A stretch of 11,593 bases of DNA, from positions 1 through 11,593 of the forward strand of contig JAVBKA010000078.1 of assembly GCA_031546715.1 (NCBI GenBank). Direction: 5' to 3'. Shown here in pieces: positions 1-5,386 of the stretch. This DNA comes from JAVBKA01 sp031546715. GTDB taxonomy: Bacteria > Bacillota > Clostridia > Oscillospirales > UBA929. The position numbers were made by a program, and so were the translations under genes. The first letter of the stretch is position 1. The number at the start of each line of letters is the position of its first letter. The notes beneath the pieces are model-generated. The model made no database searches. It worked only from the letters and a program-made list of their open reading frames with translations, and was not told the DNA's origin.

Positions 1-291
1 AGACTTGTCGGTGCTGCCAAGCATTTTGAGGCGCAGCTAGGCACGCTGCCGTCCTATATCCCCGTAGGTATCGCAGGGGCTGTACATCGTTATTTGATTG
101 AGACAGATCAGTTACAATCAGACGAAAATGCGCTTAATGTACTTATGGAAATATCAGAGCTGACACCTGACGAAAGCTTGACGGTGCTGGTATTAAAGCT
201 CTACGCCATGTTCCGTCAGGGCACAAACCCCAAACAACTTAGAACAGCCGCCATGAGGTTAAAGGCAAGCAGTTTGACAAATGTAATATGA
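1..291 (+). CDS. 3' end of an unidentified protein gene (partial)
   Basis: Frame 1 is open from the first base to TGA at 289-291, so this is the last 96 codons of a gene that begins before the window. A TTG at 94 could be taken as a start, but the open frame continues upstream of it without a stop and no ribosome binding site precedes it. The visible tail has a hydrophobic-aromatic stretch (SYIPVGIAGAVHRYL), then an amphipathic, probably helical part ending in a basic segment (KQLRTAAMRLKASS). I do not recognise the family, and the C-terminal part alone gives no motif. The promoter of the next gene lies inside its last codons (TTGACA at 274), so the two genes are tightly packed. Confidence 0.6.
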   Translation, partial: RLVGAAKHFEAQLGTLPSYIPVGIAGAVHRYLIETDQLQSDENALNVLMEISELTPDESLTVLVLKLYAMFRQGTNPKQLRTAAMRLKASSLTNVI

Positions 292-302
292 TACAGTAAA
301 AT
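274..302 (+). promoter_or_regulatory. Promoter of the VOC-family gene
   Basis: TTGACA at 274-279 and TAAAAT at 297-302 are separated by exactly 17 bp, which fits a sigma-A promoter. The -35 box lies inside the last codons of the upstream gene. The predicted start is near 309, giving a leader of about 27 nt to the GTG at 336. Seen in sequence; activity is inferred. Confidence 0.6.
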
Positions 303-335
303 ATGGTGCAGTAAATTAAGAAGAGGAATGATTGA

Positions 336-1019
336 GTGAATAAAATTATACCTGCTCTTCCTTGTAGCAATACTTCTGCACTGATTGAGTTTTACAAATG
401 CCTGGGGTTTGAAAGCGTAGGTCAATTTGTACGTTCATACGTGATAATGAAATATGAAGATTTGGAATTTCATTTTTACGGAACAAATCATGTGCCCCCA
501 GAAGCCAACTCCTCCATGTGCATTATCGTAACGGATGATTTGGAACAGCTTCACGATACATTTACAAACAGACTGAAAGCAGCAATCGGAAAGATTCCCC
601 GCAGCGGATTTCCAAAAATTACAAAAATCCGCGAACTAAGCGAGGACAGGCGGTTTACATTAACCGACCCCAGCGGCAATACTTTTTACATTTTAACCCC
701 AAAACTAAACGGAAATGATACCTTTTTTCGAGACTTTAGCAACCAACAACATGCAGAAAACTTTGCGACTCTTTATGATTTGGTATATTCAAAAGAGGAC
801 TGCAAGGTTGCAAATAATATGCTACCGAAGCTATTGTCTGTAAAAGAAGAGCTTGACGACTTAGACAAAGCAAAACTTCTGTTGACTGCCCTTGAAATCC
901 AAGTAACGCTTGGAGTTAAGATTGATGATACATCTGAAATTGCTGAATTAATGAAAAATAAGTCTGATGAGAGCTGGGAAAAGGTCAAAATCAGGTTTAT
1001 CGAGATAACCAGTGTCTAA
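336..1019 (+). CDS. VOC-superfamily, bleomycin-resistance-like protein with extra C-terminal domain
   Basis: The product is 227 aa. GTG is the start, with AAGAGGA at 321-327 about 8 nt upstream. Residues 1-122 look like one vicinal-oxygen-chelate (glyoxalase/bleomycin-resistance) module: an N-terminal 'IIPALPCSNTSALIEFYKCL' strand-helix unit, the 'LGFESVG' turn, 'LEFHFYGT', and the 'DPSGNTFYIL' end strand (111-120) typical of Ble-like proteins. Such proteins bind and sequester bleomycin-type glycopeptides as dimers, without catalysis. Residues 130-227 are an additional, mostly helical, charged region absent from the classical Ble proteins of about 125 aa; I do not recognise it. The gene stands alone between its own promoter and the strong hairpin at 1086-1138. 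An enzyme of the VOC fold rather than a drug binder remains possible, since metal-ligand positions cannot be assigned with certainty by eye. Confidence 0.75.
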   Translation: MNKIIPALPCSNTSALIEFYKCLGFESVGQFVRSYVIMKYEDLEFHFYGTNHVPPEANSSMCIIVTDDLEQLHDTFTNRLKAAIGKIPRSGFPKITKIRELSEDRRFTLTDPSGNTFYILTPKLNGNDTFFRDFSNQQHAENFATLYDLVYSKEDCKVANNMLPKLLSVKEELDDLDKAKLLLTALEIQVTLGVKIDDTSEIAELMKNKSDESWEKVKIRFIEITSV

Positions 1020-1085
1020 TGGCGGTTGAAAGTAGCCGTGGTATCATATTTAAACTTAGTGCTTAATTGCATAATAACTTTGGTT

Positions 1086-1138
1086 ATCAGTACAAAAAGC
1101 GAGTACCACGAAATGTGGTACTCGCTTTTTGTACTGAT
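1086..1138. terminator. Long perfect hairpin, bidirectional terminator
   Basis: A perfect 24-bp inverted repeat (arms 1086-1109 and 1115-1138) flanks a 5-nt loop GAAAT. The stem holds a GC-richer core (GCGAGTACCAC) flanked by A5 on one arm and T5 on the other, so either strand reads stem then U-run. It lies between convergent genes, 66 nt after the VOC gene and 40 nt after the minus-strand ribbon-helix-helix gene, as expected of a shared terminator. Confidence 0.75.
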
Positions 1139-1178
1139 TATTACTGCTCAGACATCTGACAAACATTTTTTCCGCAGG

Positions 1179-1358
1179 TTATTCTTCTAAATTATCTAAA
1201 GCATAATCAATGCACTGATTAATAATTTTGTTAAAAGACAGCCCAGTTTTTTCGGATAACTCCATAAGCTTGTCGAAGGATTCGGAGCGAATGCGAATGG
1301 TTCGGTTGATGCTTTGATTTTTGTTATCCTCAGTTTGAATTTTAAAACTATTAGCCAT
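1179..1358 (-). CDS. Ribbon-helix-helix (Arc/CopG-like) DNA-binding protein, copy A
   Basis: The product is 59 aa. ATG at 1358 is chosen because a GAGGTG ribosome binding site lies about 7 nt upstream on the minus strand; the longer 85-aa reading adds a leader that overlaps the promoter. After a polar N-terminus come a beta strand (NRTIRI, about 18-23), helix 1 (SFDKLMELSEKTG) and helix 2 (SFNKIINQCIDYALDNL), the layout of Arc/MetJ-type repressors. These dimerise and insert a two-stranded sheet into the major groove. Its paralogue lies just upstream (1478-1663) and shares RTIR, SEK-G, SFN, QC and YALDNL. A promoter (TTACAC-17-TATACT) with a perfect palindrome in the spacer lies directly upstream, so autorepression is likely. 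An antitoxin role is possible, but no adjacent toxin gene is evident. Confidence 0.8.
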   Translation of the reverse strand: MANSFKIQTEDNKNQSINRTIRIRSESFDKLMELSEKTGLSFNKIINQCIDYALDNLEE

Positions 1359-1376
1359 ATTACACACCTCATTACA

Positions 1377-1405
1377 AGTATAATCACTATTAATAGTATG
1401 TGTAA
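1377..1405 (-). promoter_or_regulatory. Promoter of RHH gene A with embedded palindrome
   Basis: On the minus strand TTACAC (1400-1405) and TATACT (1377-1382) are 17 bp apart. The perfect 12-bp palindrome ACTATTAATAGT (1386-1397) fills the spacer, a classical place for a repressor operator. Confidence 0.55.
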
Positions 1406-1433
1406 TGTACAAATTTGTAATTGCTTTTGTAAT
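1386..1433. promoter_or_regulatory. Candidate operator cluster: two palindromes and TGTAAT repeats
   Basis: Two perfect 12-bp palindromes occur, ACTATTAATAGT (1386-1397) and TACAAATTTGTA (1408-1419). The hexamer TGTAAT appears at 1401-1406, 1416-1421 and 1428-1433, the last two 12 bp apart; an inverted copy, ATTACA, lies at 1371-1376. Together they bracket the -35 and -10 boxes of RHH gene A. Ribbon-helix-helix repressors bind cooperatively to short repeated half-sites, so these are plausible sites for one or both paralogues. Binding is inferred. Confidence 0.45.
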
Positions 1434-1477
1434 CATATAGTGTTAGTATATGTCGAAGTGGCGTAGACATAAAAAAG

Positions 1478-1663
1478 TTATTCTGAATCCTTGGGATTGT
1501 CCTGTAAGTTATCCAAAGCGTAACGGCAACACTGCAGCACCAAGGTGTTAAACGAAACCCCTGATTTTTCTGATGCAGTGTTAAGCTCCTCAAATATCTT
1601 TTCTGTAAAACGAATCGTTCGCGAAACATTTGCATTAGCAAACTGGTTGTCAATTTTAAACAT
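1478..1663 (-). CDS. Ribbon-helix-helix (Arc/CopG-like) DNA-binding protein, copy B
   Basis: The product is 61 aa. ATG at 1663 follows AGAAAGGTGG on the minus strand with about 7 nt spacing, so this start is firm. It has a short polar N-terminus, a strand (SRTIRF, about 14-19), helix 1 (KIFEELNTASEKSG), the turn VSFN and helix 2 (TLVLQCCRYALDNLQD), then an acidic tail ending DSE. It is a clear paralogue of the gene at 1179-1358; the conserved core is shared while the N-termini differ, which may alter operator choice. The two genes are 119 nt apart and the second has its own promoter, so they are not one tight operon. The role is presumably transcriptional regulation; the target is unknown. 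Confidence 0.8.
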   Translation of the reverse strand: MFKIDNQFANANVSRTIRFTEKIFEELNTASEKSGVSFNTLVLQCCRYALDNLQDNPKDSE

Positions 1664-1690
1664 TCAAAAACCACCTTTCTTGGTATTGAT

Positions 1691-1742
1691 ATTATAACTG
1701 TTTTAGGTTATATTATGACATATCCTAAAAAGGTTCTATTTT
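1691..1742. promoter_or_regulatory. Divergent promoter region with operator-like inverted repeat
   Basis: TTTTAGG (1701-1707) and CCTAAAA (1724-1730) form 7-bp inverted arms around an imperfectly symmetric AT-rich core. To the left lies TATAAT on the minus strand (1691-1696), the probable -10 of RHH gene B; its -35 is poor. To the right, ATGACA (1715-1720), 16 bp and TATTTT (1737-1742) could serve the plus-strand small gene. A repressor bound here would control both directions. Boxes are seen; function is inferred. Confidence 0.4.
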
Positions 1743-1764
1743 GGTTACATATGGAGGTCGTTTC

Positions 1765-1997
1765 ATGAAAAAGGAAGAAAAACGGCTGCTCGTTAAACAA
1801 GCAACCGAATTAACAAGGCTGGGTCTGAGTGTTGAAAAGGCAGCAAACGCCTCAAGGCATTGGCTGAACAGAAAGTGCCGCTCGACGATTCAAGCCTGTT
1901 GTCAGCTCTGGAAATGTTTGAAAAATTGGATACAGAGTGGAAACGGCTGGAGCAAGAACATTTGAAGTTTAAGCATTCGCTTAGATTGAATCAATAG
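1765..1997 (+). pseudogene. Small helical protein gene, apparently frameshifted
   Basis: ATG at 1765 is preceded by GGAGG (1753-1757) at good spacing. The starting frame gives a plausible N-terminus (MKKEEKRLLVKQATELTRLG, then LSVEKA), but past about residue 27 it becomes Trp/Cys-rich and unnatural and stops at 1963-1965. The -1 frame over the same bases reads KRLKALAEQKVPLDDSSLLS and then ALEMFEKLDTEWKRLEQEHL, ending at TAG 1995-1997, which is a charged helical protein. Joining the frames at the A-run in GTTGAAAAGG gives a continuous product of about 77 aa. The simplest reading is a one-base loss (or sequence error) in the A-run. A programmed -1 slip on A-AAG is conceivable, but the P-site codon GAA would re-pair poorly. 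The family is not recognised. It diverges from the RHH pair and may belong with it. Confidence 0.55.
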
Positions 1998-2034
1998 TAT
2001 TCACTATAAAGTATACATACTCGCAAAATTACTC

Positions 2035-2063
2035 TTGCATTTTCAGCGAACATTTGATATCCT
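2035..2063 (+). promoter_or_regulatory. Promoter of the DUF1292 gene
   Basis: TTGCAT (2035-2040), a 17-bp spacer and TATCCT (2058-2063) preceded by TGA give an extended -10 promoter. The predicted start is near 2070, about 24 nt before the ATG at 2094. Confidence 0.5.
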
Positions 2064-2093
2064 GTGTTCATAATTCTATTAGGAGGACTGACA

Positions 2094-2369
2094 ATGAGCG
2101 AAGAATACGGTGGAGATTTAGTAACGATAACTGACGAAGATGGTACTGAGTATCAGCTTGAACACCTTGATACTTTAGAATACATGGACGAAACCTATAT
2201 GGCGTTTGCAACAGCCGAATCCTCAGATTCCGAAGAAGTCGAGGTTGTGATTTTCAAGGTTGTTGAAGAGGACGGCGAGGAAGTTTTTGAAAGTATTGAG
2301 GATGACGCTTTAATGGAGGAGGTTTACAACCTTTTCATGGAGCGTATTGAGGAAAATCCTGAAGAATAA
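2094..2369 (+). CDS. DUF1292 family protein (YrzB-like)
   Basis: The product is 91 aa and very acidic. ATG at 2094 follows AGGAGG (2081-2086) with 7 nt spacing; the longer reading from 2064 overlaps the promoter and has no ribosome binding site. The pattern 'ITDEDGTEYQLEHLDTLEYM' (12-31), then 'ETYMAFA', an acidic Ser/Glu stretch, 'VVIFKVVEEDGEEVFESIED' and a C-terminal helix (ALMEEVYNLFMERIEE) matches the DUF1292 family, widespread in Bacillota and of unknown biochemical role. Family members often sit near the RuvX/YqgF resolvase gene; that context is absent here. It is a single-gene unit: the 6S RNA promoter begins about 30 nt after the stop. Confidence 0.85.
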   Translation: MSEEYGGDLVTITDEDGTEYQLEHLDTLEYMDETYMAFATAESSDSEEVEVVIFKVVEEDGEEVFESIEDDALMEEVYNLFMERIEENPEE

Positions 2370-2400
2370 CGAAATTATCAAGTTTTGAAAAAACTTACCA

Positions 2401-2429
2401 TTGCAATATCGAAACTTTTCTGCTATTAT
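2401..2429 (+). promoter_or_regulatory. Promoter of 6S RNA
   Basis: TTGCAA (2401-2406), 17 bp and TATTAT (2424-2429) preceded by TGC form an extended -10 promoter. A second TATAAT at 2430-2435 overlaps downstream. The predicted start, about 2436-2442, coincides with the 5' strand of the RNA's closing stem. Confidence 0.5.
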
Positions 2430-2439
2430 TATAATTATA

Positions 2440-2651
2440 AATAACGCGATGTTCCTGCTTGGTGCGTGATGGGTCTTTTTAAACCTACATCGTTACAACG
2501 GGATTCTTACTTTCAGAGTGGTTTGCAGGCCTCCCGACCTCCCTTGAGATGTGTTGGATGTTGGAAGCAATAAAGCCTTGAAGTGGTTGCCCACCTGCAT
2601 TTATATGCAGGTTATATGAGGCTCGCACGGCCAAAGTGGGGCGTTTCGTTA
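2440..2651 (+). ncRNA. ssrS: 6S RNA
   Basis: About 210 nt without a reading frame fold as a long rod closed by TAACG (2442-2446) with CGTTA (2647-2651), then CTTGG (2458-2462) with CCAAAG (2631-2636) and TGCG (2463-2466) with CGCA (2624-2627). There is a terminal-type hairpin ACCTGCAT-TTAT-ATGCAGGT (2593-2612). Stretches such as AACCTACATCGTTACAACGG, GTTTGCAGGCCTCCCGACC and TGGAAGCAATAAAGCCTTGA, plus TATGAGGCTCGCACGGCC, match what I remember of clostridial 6S RNAs. 6S RNA mimics an open promoter and sequesters housekeeping RNA polymerase, mainly in slow growth. The extended-minus-10 promoter upstream and the terminator at 2655-2681 make an independent unit. SRP RNA, tmRNA and RNase P were considered and their signature motifs are missing. 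Ends are approximate. Confidence 0.75.
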
Positions 2652-2654
2652 ATC

Positions 2655-2681
2655 AGAGGATGTGAAAACATCCTCTTTTTT
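2655..2681 (+). terminator. Rho-independent terminator of 6S RNA
   Basis: AGAGGATGT (2655-2663), GAAA tetraloop and ACATCCTCT (2668-2676) form a perfect 9-bp stem followed by a T-run to 2681. Confidence 0.9.
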
Positions 2682-2704
2682 ATGCTTTATGCTATTCACT
2701 GATC

Positions 2705-2830
2705 AAAACCAGCAAAGATTTTCGAGGATTTAAGTTTTCGTGCTAGGCGGAGGAGTGAGTCATGCTTTATGCATGGCGATTGACGACGACAACGCACGAG
2801 AATTTAAAGACCGAAAAGATTGCGGTTTTT
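2705..2830. repeat. 126-nt imperfect palindromic hairpin element
   Basis: The two halves are complementary nearly end to end. AAAACC-GCAA (2705-2715) pairs with TTGCGGTTTT (2820-2829). Inward, TTTTCG pairs with CGAAAA, TTTAA with TTAAA, and TTTTCGTGC (2735-2743) with GCACGAGAA. The apex is GTCATGC-TTTAT-GCATGGC (2759-2777) above a purine-rich internal loop (GGAGGAGTGA opposite GATTGACGACGACAAC). No protein frame spans it. It lies between the 6S terminator and the galactokinase promoter. The pairs differ by compensating G-T changes, suggesting selection on structure. It resembles dispersed palindromic intergenic elements I associate with clostridial genomes, but copy number cannot be checked here. 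The terminal T5 could also let it terminate transcription. Confidence 0.6.
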
Positions 2831-2852
2831 AATTAGTAATTAGTATTATAGC

Positions 2853-2881
2853 TAGACAAACCACATTATTTAGTGTACTAT
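2853..2881 (+). promoter_or_regulatory. Promoter of the galactokinase gene
   Basis: TAGACA (2853-2858), 17 bp and TACTAT (2876-2881) form a likely sigma-A promoter. Just downstream, GTTGAG-ATA-CTCAAC (2884-2898) makes a small hairpin at the very start of the leader, about 10 nt before the ribosome binding site. Confidence 0.5.
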
Positions 2882-2919
2882 GTGTTGAGATACTCAACGC
2901 CAATGATTGGAGTGATTTG

Positions 2920-4188
2920 ATGCCAAACGCCGCTACATTAAAAAAGAAACTTGTTGCTGGTGCTCTTGATAGACAGCTTTCCGCCCTGTATGGTGCAAAA
3001 ACCAGCGTGGCAATGCTTCGGTGCAAAAAACTTGTTGATACATATGTCAGCACATACGGAGATTCAGAGGATTTGCAGATTTTTTCCGCCCCCGGGCGCA
3101 CAGAAATCGGCGGAAACCACACAGACCATCAAAACGGACGTGTGCTTGCAGCCGCTGTGAATTTAGATTTAATCGCAGTAGTCGCCCCCACTAAGAACAA
3201 GGCAATTCATCTGCACTCGGAGGGACATAAGGAAAACGTTGTAAAGCTTAACGACCTTGGTGTGGTCGAAGAAGAAGTTGGAACGTCAAACTCGTTAATT
3301 CGAGGTATTTTGGCAGGTTTTGTTAAGCAAAAACGCCCCATCGGTGCGTTTAACGCCGTCACAGTTACAGACGTATACTCAGGCTCAGGGCTTTCCTCCT
3401 CGGCTGCCTTTGAGGTTATGGTAGGCGTGATTTTAGACAATCTCTTCGGACTTGGTGACATGCCAATGACAGAAATTGCCAGAATCGGGCAATTTGCTGA
3501 AAACAACTATTTTGGTAAGCCCTCCGGATTAATGGACCAAACAGCCTGCGCAGTGGGCGGATTGATTACCATTGATTTTAAAAAGCGCGGCGCACCGTTG
3601 GTCGAGCCTGTGGAATACGATTTCGCCGAATCGGGGCATTTGCTTTGCATTACAGGTCCAATCGGAAGTCATGCGGACCTTACTGCTCATTACGCAGCGA
3701 TTCCCAACGAAATGCGTCAAGTTGCCGAGTTTTTTGGGCGCAATTACCTGCGGGAGCTTGACCCTGAGCATTTTTATGATTCAATTCCCAAGCTCTACAA
3801 AGCAGTACCTGCCAGAGCTATTTTACGCGCTATGCACTTTTTTGGAGATAATGACAGAGTTGAGAAACAGGTCGCCGCCCTGCGAGAAGGTCATTTCGAT
3901 AAGTTTCTTGCATTAGTCAACGAGTCAGGGCGTTCTTCGTCGCTATACCTTCAAAATGTCCATACTGACTCTGAACAAGGTCTATCCCTTGCGCTAGCGT
4001 TATCTGAACGTCTACTTGAAAAAGAAGGTGCTACAAGGGTACATGGCGGCGGTTTTGCGGGTACTATTCAGGCATTTGTTCCAAAGGATAAAGTCAGCTA
4101 CTATACCGAAGGAATGAACGCTGTTTTTGGTGCTAATGCATGTATCCCGTTGTCCATTCGTCGTATTGGCGGAACTCGGATAGTGTAA
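2920..4188 (+). CDS. galK: Galactokinase family GHMP kinase
   Basis: The product is 422 aa, against about 390 for typical galactokinases. ATG at 2920 has GGAG (2909-2912) 7 nt upstream; the in-frame TTG just before it is less likely. The three family motifs are present: the N-terminal sugar signature FSAPGRTEIGGNHTDH (55-70), the ATP loop SGSGLSSSAAFE (154-165) and the C-terminal HGGGFAGT (375-382). R60 and D206 (in SGLMDQTACAVGG) match the catalytic Arg and Asp. Galactokinase converts galactose and ATP to galactose-1-phosphate in the Leloir pathway. The usual GEHTDY is GGNHTDH here, with Glu replaced by Asn and Tyr by His, and residues 1-50 carry an extension. Substrate may therefore differ (N-acetylgalactosamine or another hexose). 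It is monocistronic: no galT or galE nearby, and a hairpin follows at 4196. Confidence 0.85.
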   Translation: MPNAATLKKKLVAGALDRQLSALYGAKTSVAMLRCKKLVDTYVSTYGDSEDLQIFSAPGRTEIGGNHTDHQNGRVLAAAVNLDLIAVVAPTKNKAIHLHSEGHKENVVKLNDLGVVEEEVGTSNSLIRGILAGFVKQKRPIGAFNAVTVTDVYSGSGLSSSAAFEVMVGVILDNLFGLGDMPMTEIARIGQFAENNYFGKPSGLMDQTACAVGGLITIDFKKRGAPLVEPVEYDFAESGHLLCITGPIGSHADLTAHYAAIPNEMRQVAEFFGRNYLRELDPEHFYDSIPKLYKAVPARAILRAMHFFGDNDRVEKQVAALREGHFDKFLALVNESGRSSSLYLQNVHTDSEQGLSLALALSERLLEKEGATRVHGGGFAGTIQAFVPKDKVSYYTEGMNAVFGANACIPLSIRRIGGTRIV

Positions 4189-4195
4189 AGAAACA

Positions 4196-4220
4196 AATCC
4201 CCCTGCACAGCAGGGGGATT
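4196..4220. terminator. GC-rich hairpin between convergent genes
   Basis: AATCCCCCTGC (4196-4206), loop ACA and GCAGGGGGATT (4210-4220) form a perfect 11-bp stem 7 nt after the galactokinase stop. On the minus strand it is followed by a T-rich tail (TTTGTTTCTTT), so it best fits a terminator for the zinc-ribbon gene and probably also ends the galactokinase transcript. Confidence 0.75.
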
Positions 4221-4251
4221 AAAATGCGTTAAATGTTGTTTTGTTCTCTGC

Positions 4252-5139
4252 TTACCAGACTAAGGTTGGAAACGGAATATACGTGATGTATCCGTTGTTC
4301 GCTAAAACTACGAGAACCGTTACCAGCACACTGATACAGGTGGTTAAGATTGCGGCTGTTATAAGCTTCGCTCGGGAATATGCCGCACGGTTTCTGTTTG
4401 TTTTATGGCTACATGCGAATATTAACAGAAAAATCAAGTTTACTACGGGAATCAGCGAAAGAAACTCCAATAAAATGTAATCAAAGGTTCTCAGCGGAGC
4501 ACTCAACTCAGCCTGTCTTGCTTCGTTGCCTCGGTCTTGCGCGGCGCTCACATTAGAAGCCACTAGCGTCACAGGTGCGCCGTAGGTTGGCACAGGCGGC
4601 GTCACAGGGCTCGGGCTAGCTACTGAGTTCGGTATTGACGGCACAGGGCTTGGATTAACTGACGGCACAGGCGGTACTGGCGGCACAGGGCTTGCAGATA
4701 CCGATTGTTGCGGCATTTCTGTCTGGGGTATACTATACACTTCTCTCAAAGCCTCATGAGAACCAGTGGGGTTGGCTGCGGCAATATTGTCTACAACATG
4801 GGGTACGGGCTTTAGTAACGGAGTCGGTGTAAACTCTGAGCGGGTGATAACGTCGTTATCATCCTCCATCTCAATAATTCTCGGGCTGTTCTCTGAGTAT
4901 TCCAGCGAGGCGGCAGCGTCCCGAATTTCTTTTGAAATCAATCCGTTGTCAATTGTGGGGCTGTTATCTGCCTTACTTTGGTCGTTATCTTCGTAGGTTA
5001 GCAAGGTAGAAATATAATTTTGGATAGAATTGTTGTCATCATTCGACCGAGAGCCTGAATCGCCGGCAACAGTATGTCCGCAAAAAATACAAAATTTAGC
5101 ATTTTCCATCAGCGGTCTTGAACATTTTTCGCAATTCAT
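4252..5139 (-). CDS. Zinc-ribbon membrane protein with Pro-rich linker
   Basis: The product is 295 aa. ATG at 5139 follows GGGAGG on the minus strand at about 8 nt. It opens with a treble-clef zinc ribbon: C3-x2-C6 and C17-x2-C20 (MNCEKCSRPLMENAKFCIFC). An acidic, low-complexity region follows (30-110), then a Pro/Val/Ser linker (150-190, PVPPVPPVPSVNPSPVPSIP). Two hydrophobic helices lie at about 221-243 and 259-281, joined by ACSHKTNRNRAAYSRAKLI. That loop recalls the Asn-Arg / Ala-Arg-Ala pattern between the last two helices of many clostridial zinc-ribbon membrane proteins. The N-terminus is presumably cytoplasmic, as no signal peptide precedes the ribbon. Such proteins are common in Bacillota but mostly uncharacterised. 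It diverges from the coiled-coil gene at 5387, whose product is similarly acidic and low in complexity. Confidence 0.75.
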   Translation of the reverse strand: MNCEKCSRPLMENAKFCIFCGHTVAGDSGSRSNDDNNSIQNYISTLLTYEDNDQSKADNSPTIDNGLISKEIRDAAASLEYSENSPRIIEMEDDNDVITRSEFTPTPLLKPVPHVVDNIAAANPTGSHEALREVYSIPQTEMPQQSVSASPVPPVPPVPSVNPSPVPSIPNSVASPSPVTPPVPTYGAPVTLVASNVSAAQDRGNEARQAELSAPLRTFDYILLEFLSLIPVVNLIFLLIFACSHKTNRNRAAYSRAKLITAAILTTCISVLVTVLVVLANNGYITYIPFPTLVW

Positions 5140-5167
5140 AATGAATCCTCCCGTAGCATTTATGAGC

Positions 5168-5196
5168 AGTATACAATATATAGCGTAATTTGTACA
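5168..5196 (-). promoter_or_regulatory. Candidate promoter of the zinc-ribbon gene
   Basis: On the minus strand TGTACA (5191-5196), 17 bp and TATACT (5168-5173) give a moderate match about 30 nt before the ATG. The -35 matches consensus at only four positions. Confidence 0.35.
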
Positions 5197-5283
5197 GTTT
5201 TTCTTTTAGAATCCCTAAAATTCATTTTGATAACAATAAATTAGAGTGTCCATTGTAAATTTTGCTATGTTTAAACATTTTCA

Positions 5284-5312
5284 TTGACAAATTTGCTCTT
5301 TTTTATTACAAT
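5284..5312 (+). promoter_or_regulatory. Strong promoter of the coiled-coil gene
   Basis: TTGACA (5284-5289) and TACAAT (5307-5312) are 17 bp apart, 11 of 12 bases matching consensus. The predicted start near 5319 gives a leader of about 68 nt. Confidence 0.7.
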
Positions 5313-5324
5313 AAGGAATGGTAT

Positions 5325-5356
5325 CTAACGGACTGTTTTTTTAGCTTGTTCGTTAG
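5325..5356 (+). promoter_or_regulatory. Leader hairpin before the coiled-coil gene
   Basis: CTAACGGAC (5325-5333) pairs with GTTCGTTAG (5348-5356), 9 bp with one G-U, around a 14-nt T-rich loop. It begins within a few bases of the predicted transcript start and ends 16 nt before the ribosome binding site AAAGGAG. A 5' stabilising hairpin is the simplest role; a protein or RNA switch is possible. Confidence 0.4.
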
Positions 5357-5386
5357 CTTTTACCTTTTACAAAAGGAGTGTGTTTT

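Noticed and set aside
94..291. A complete 65-aa gene starting at TTG 94
   Set aside because: The frame is open to the left edge and no ribosome binding site precedes the TTG, so it is the tail of a longer gene.
1377..1433. Plasmid-like iterons or an origin in the AT-rich repeats
   Set aside because: The repeats are few, palindromic and placed exactly on a promoter, and no replication initiator gene is present.
2705..2830. Reading the 126-nt element as a second copy of 6S RNA, or as tmRNA or SRP RNA
   Set aside because: It is a single rod-like hairpin lacking the 6S central bubble, the tmRNA tag frame and the SRP GGAAGGAAGC-type core.
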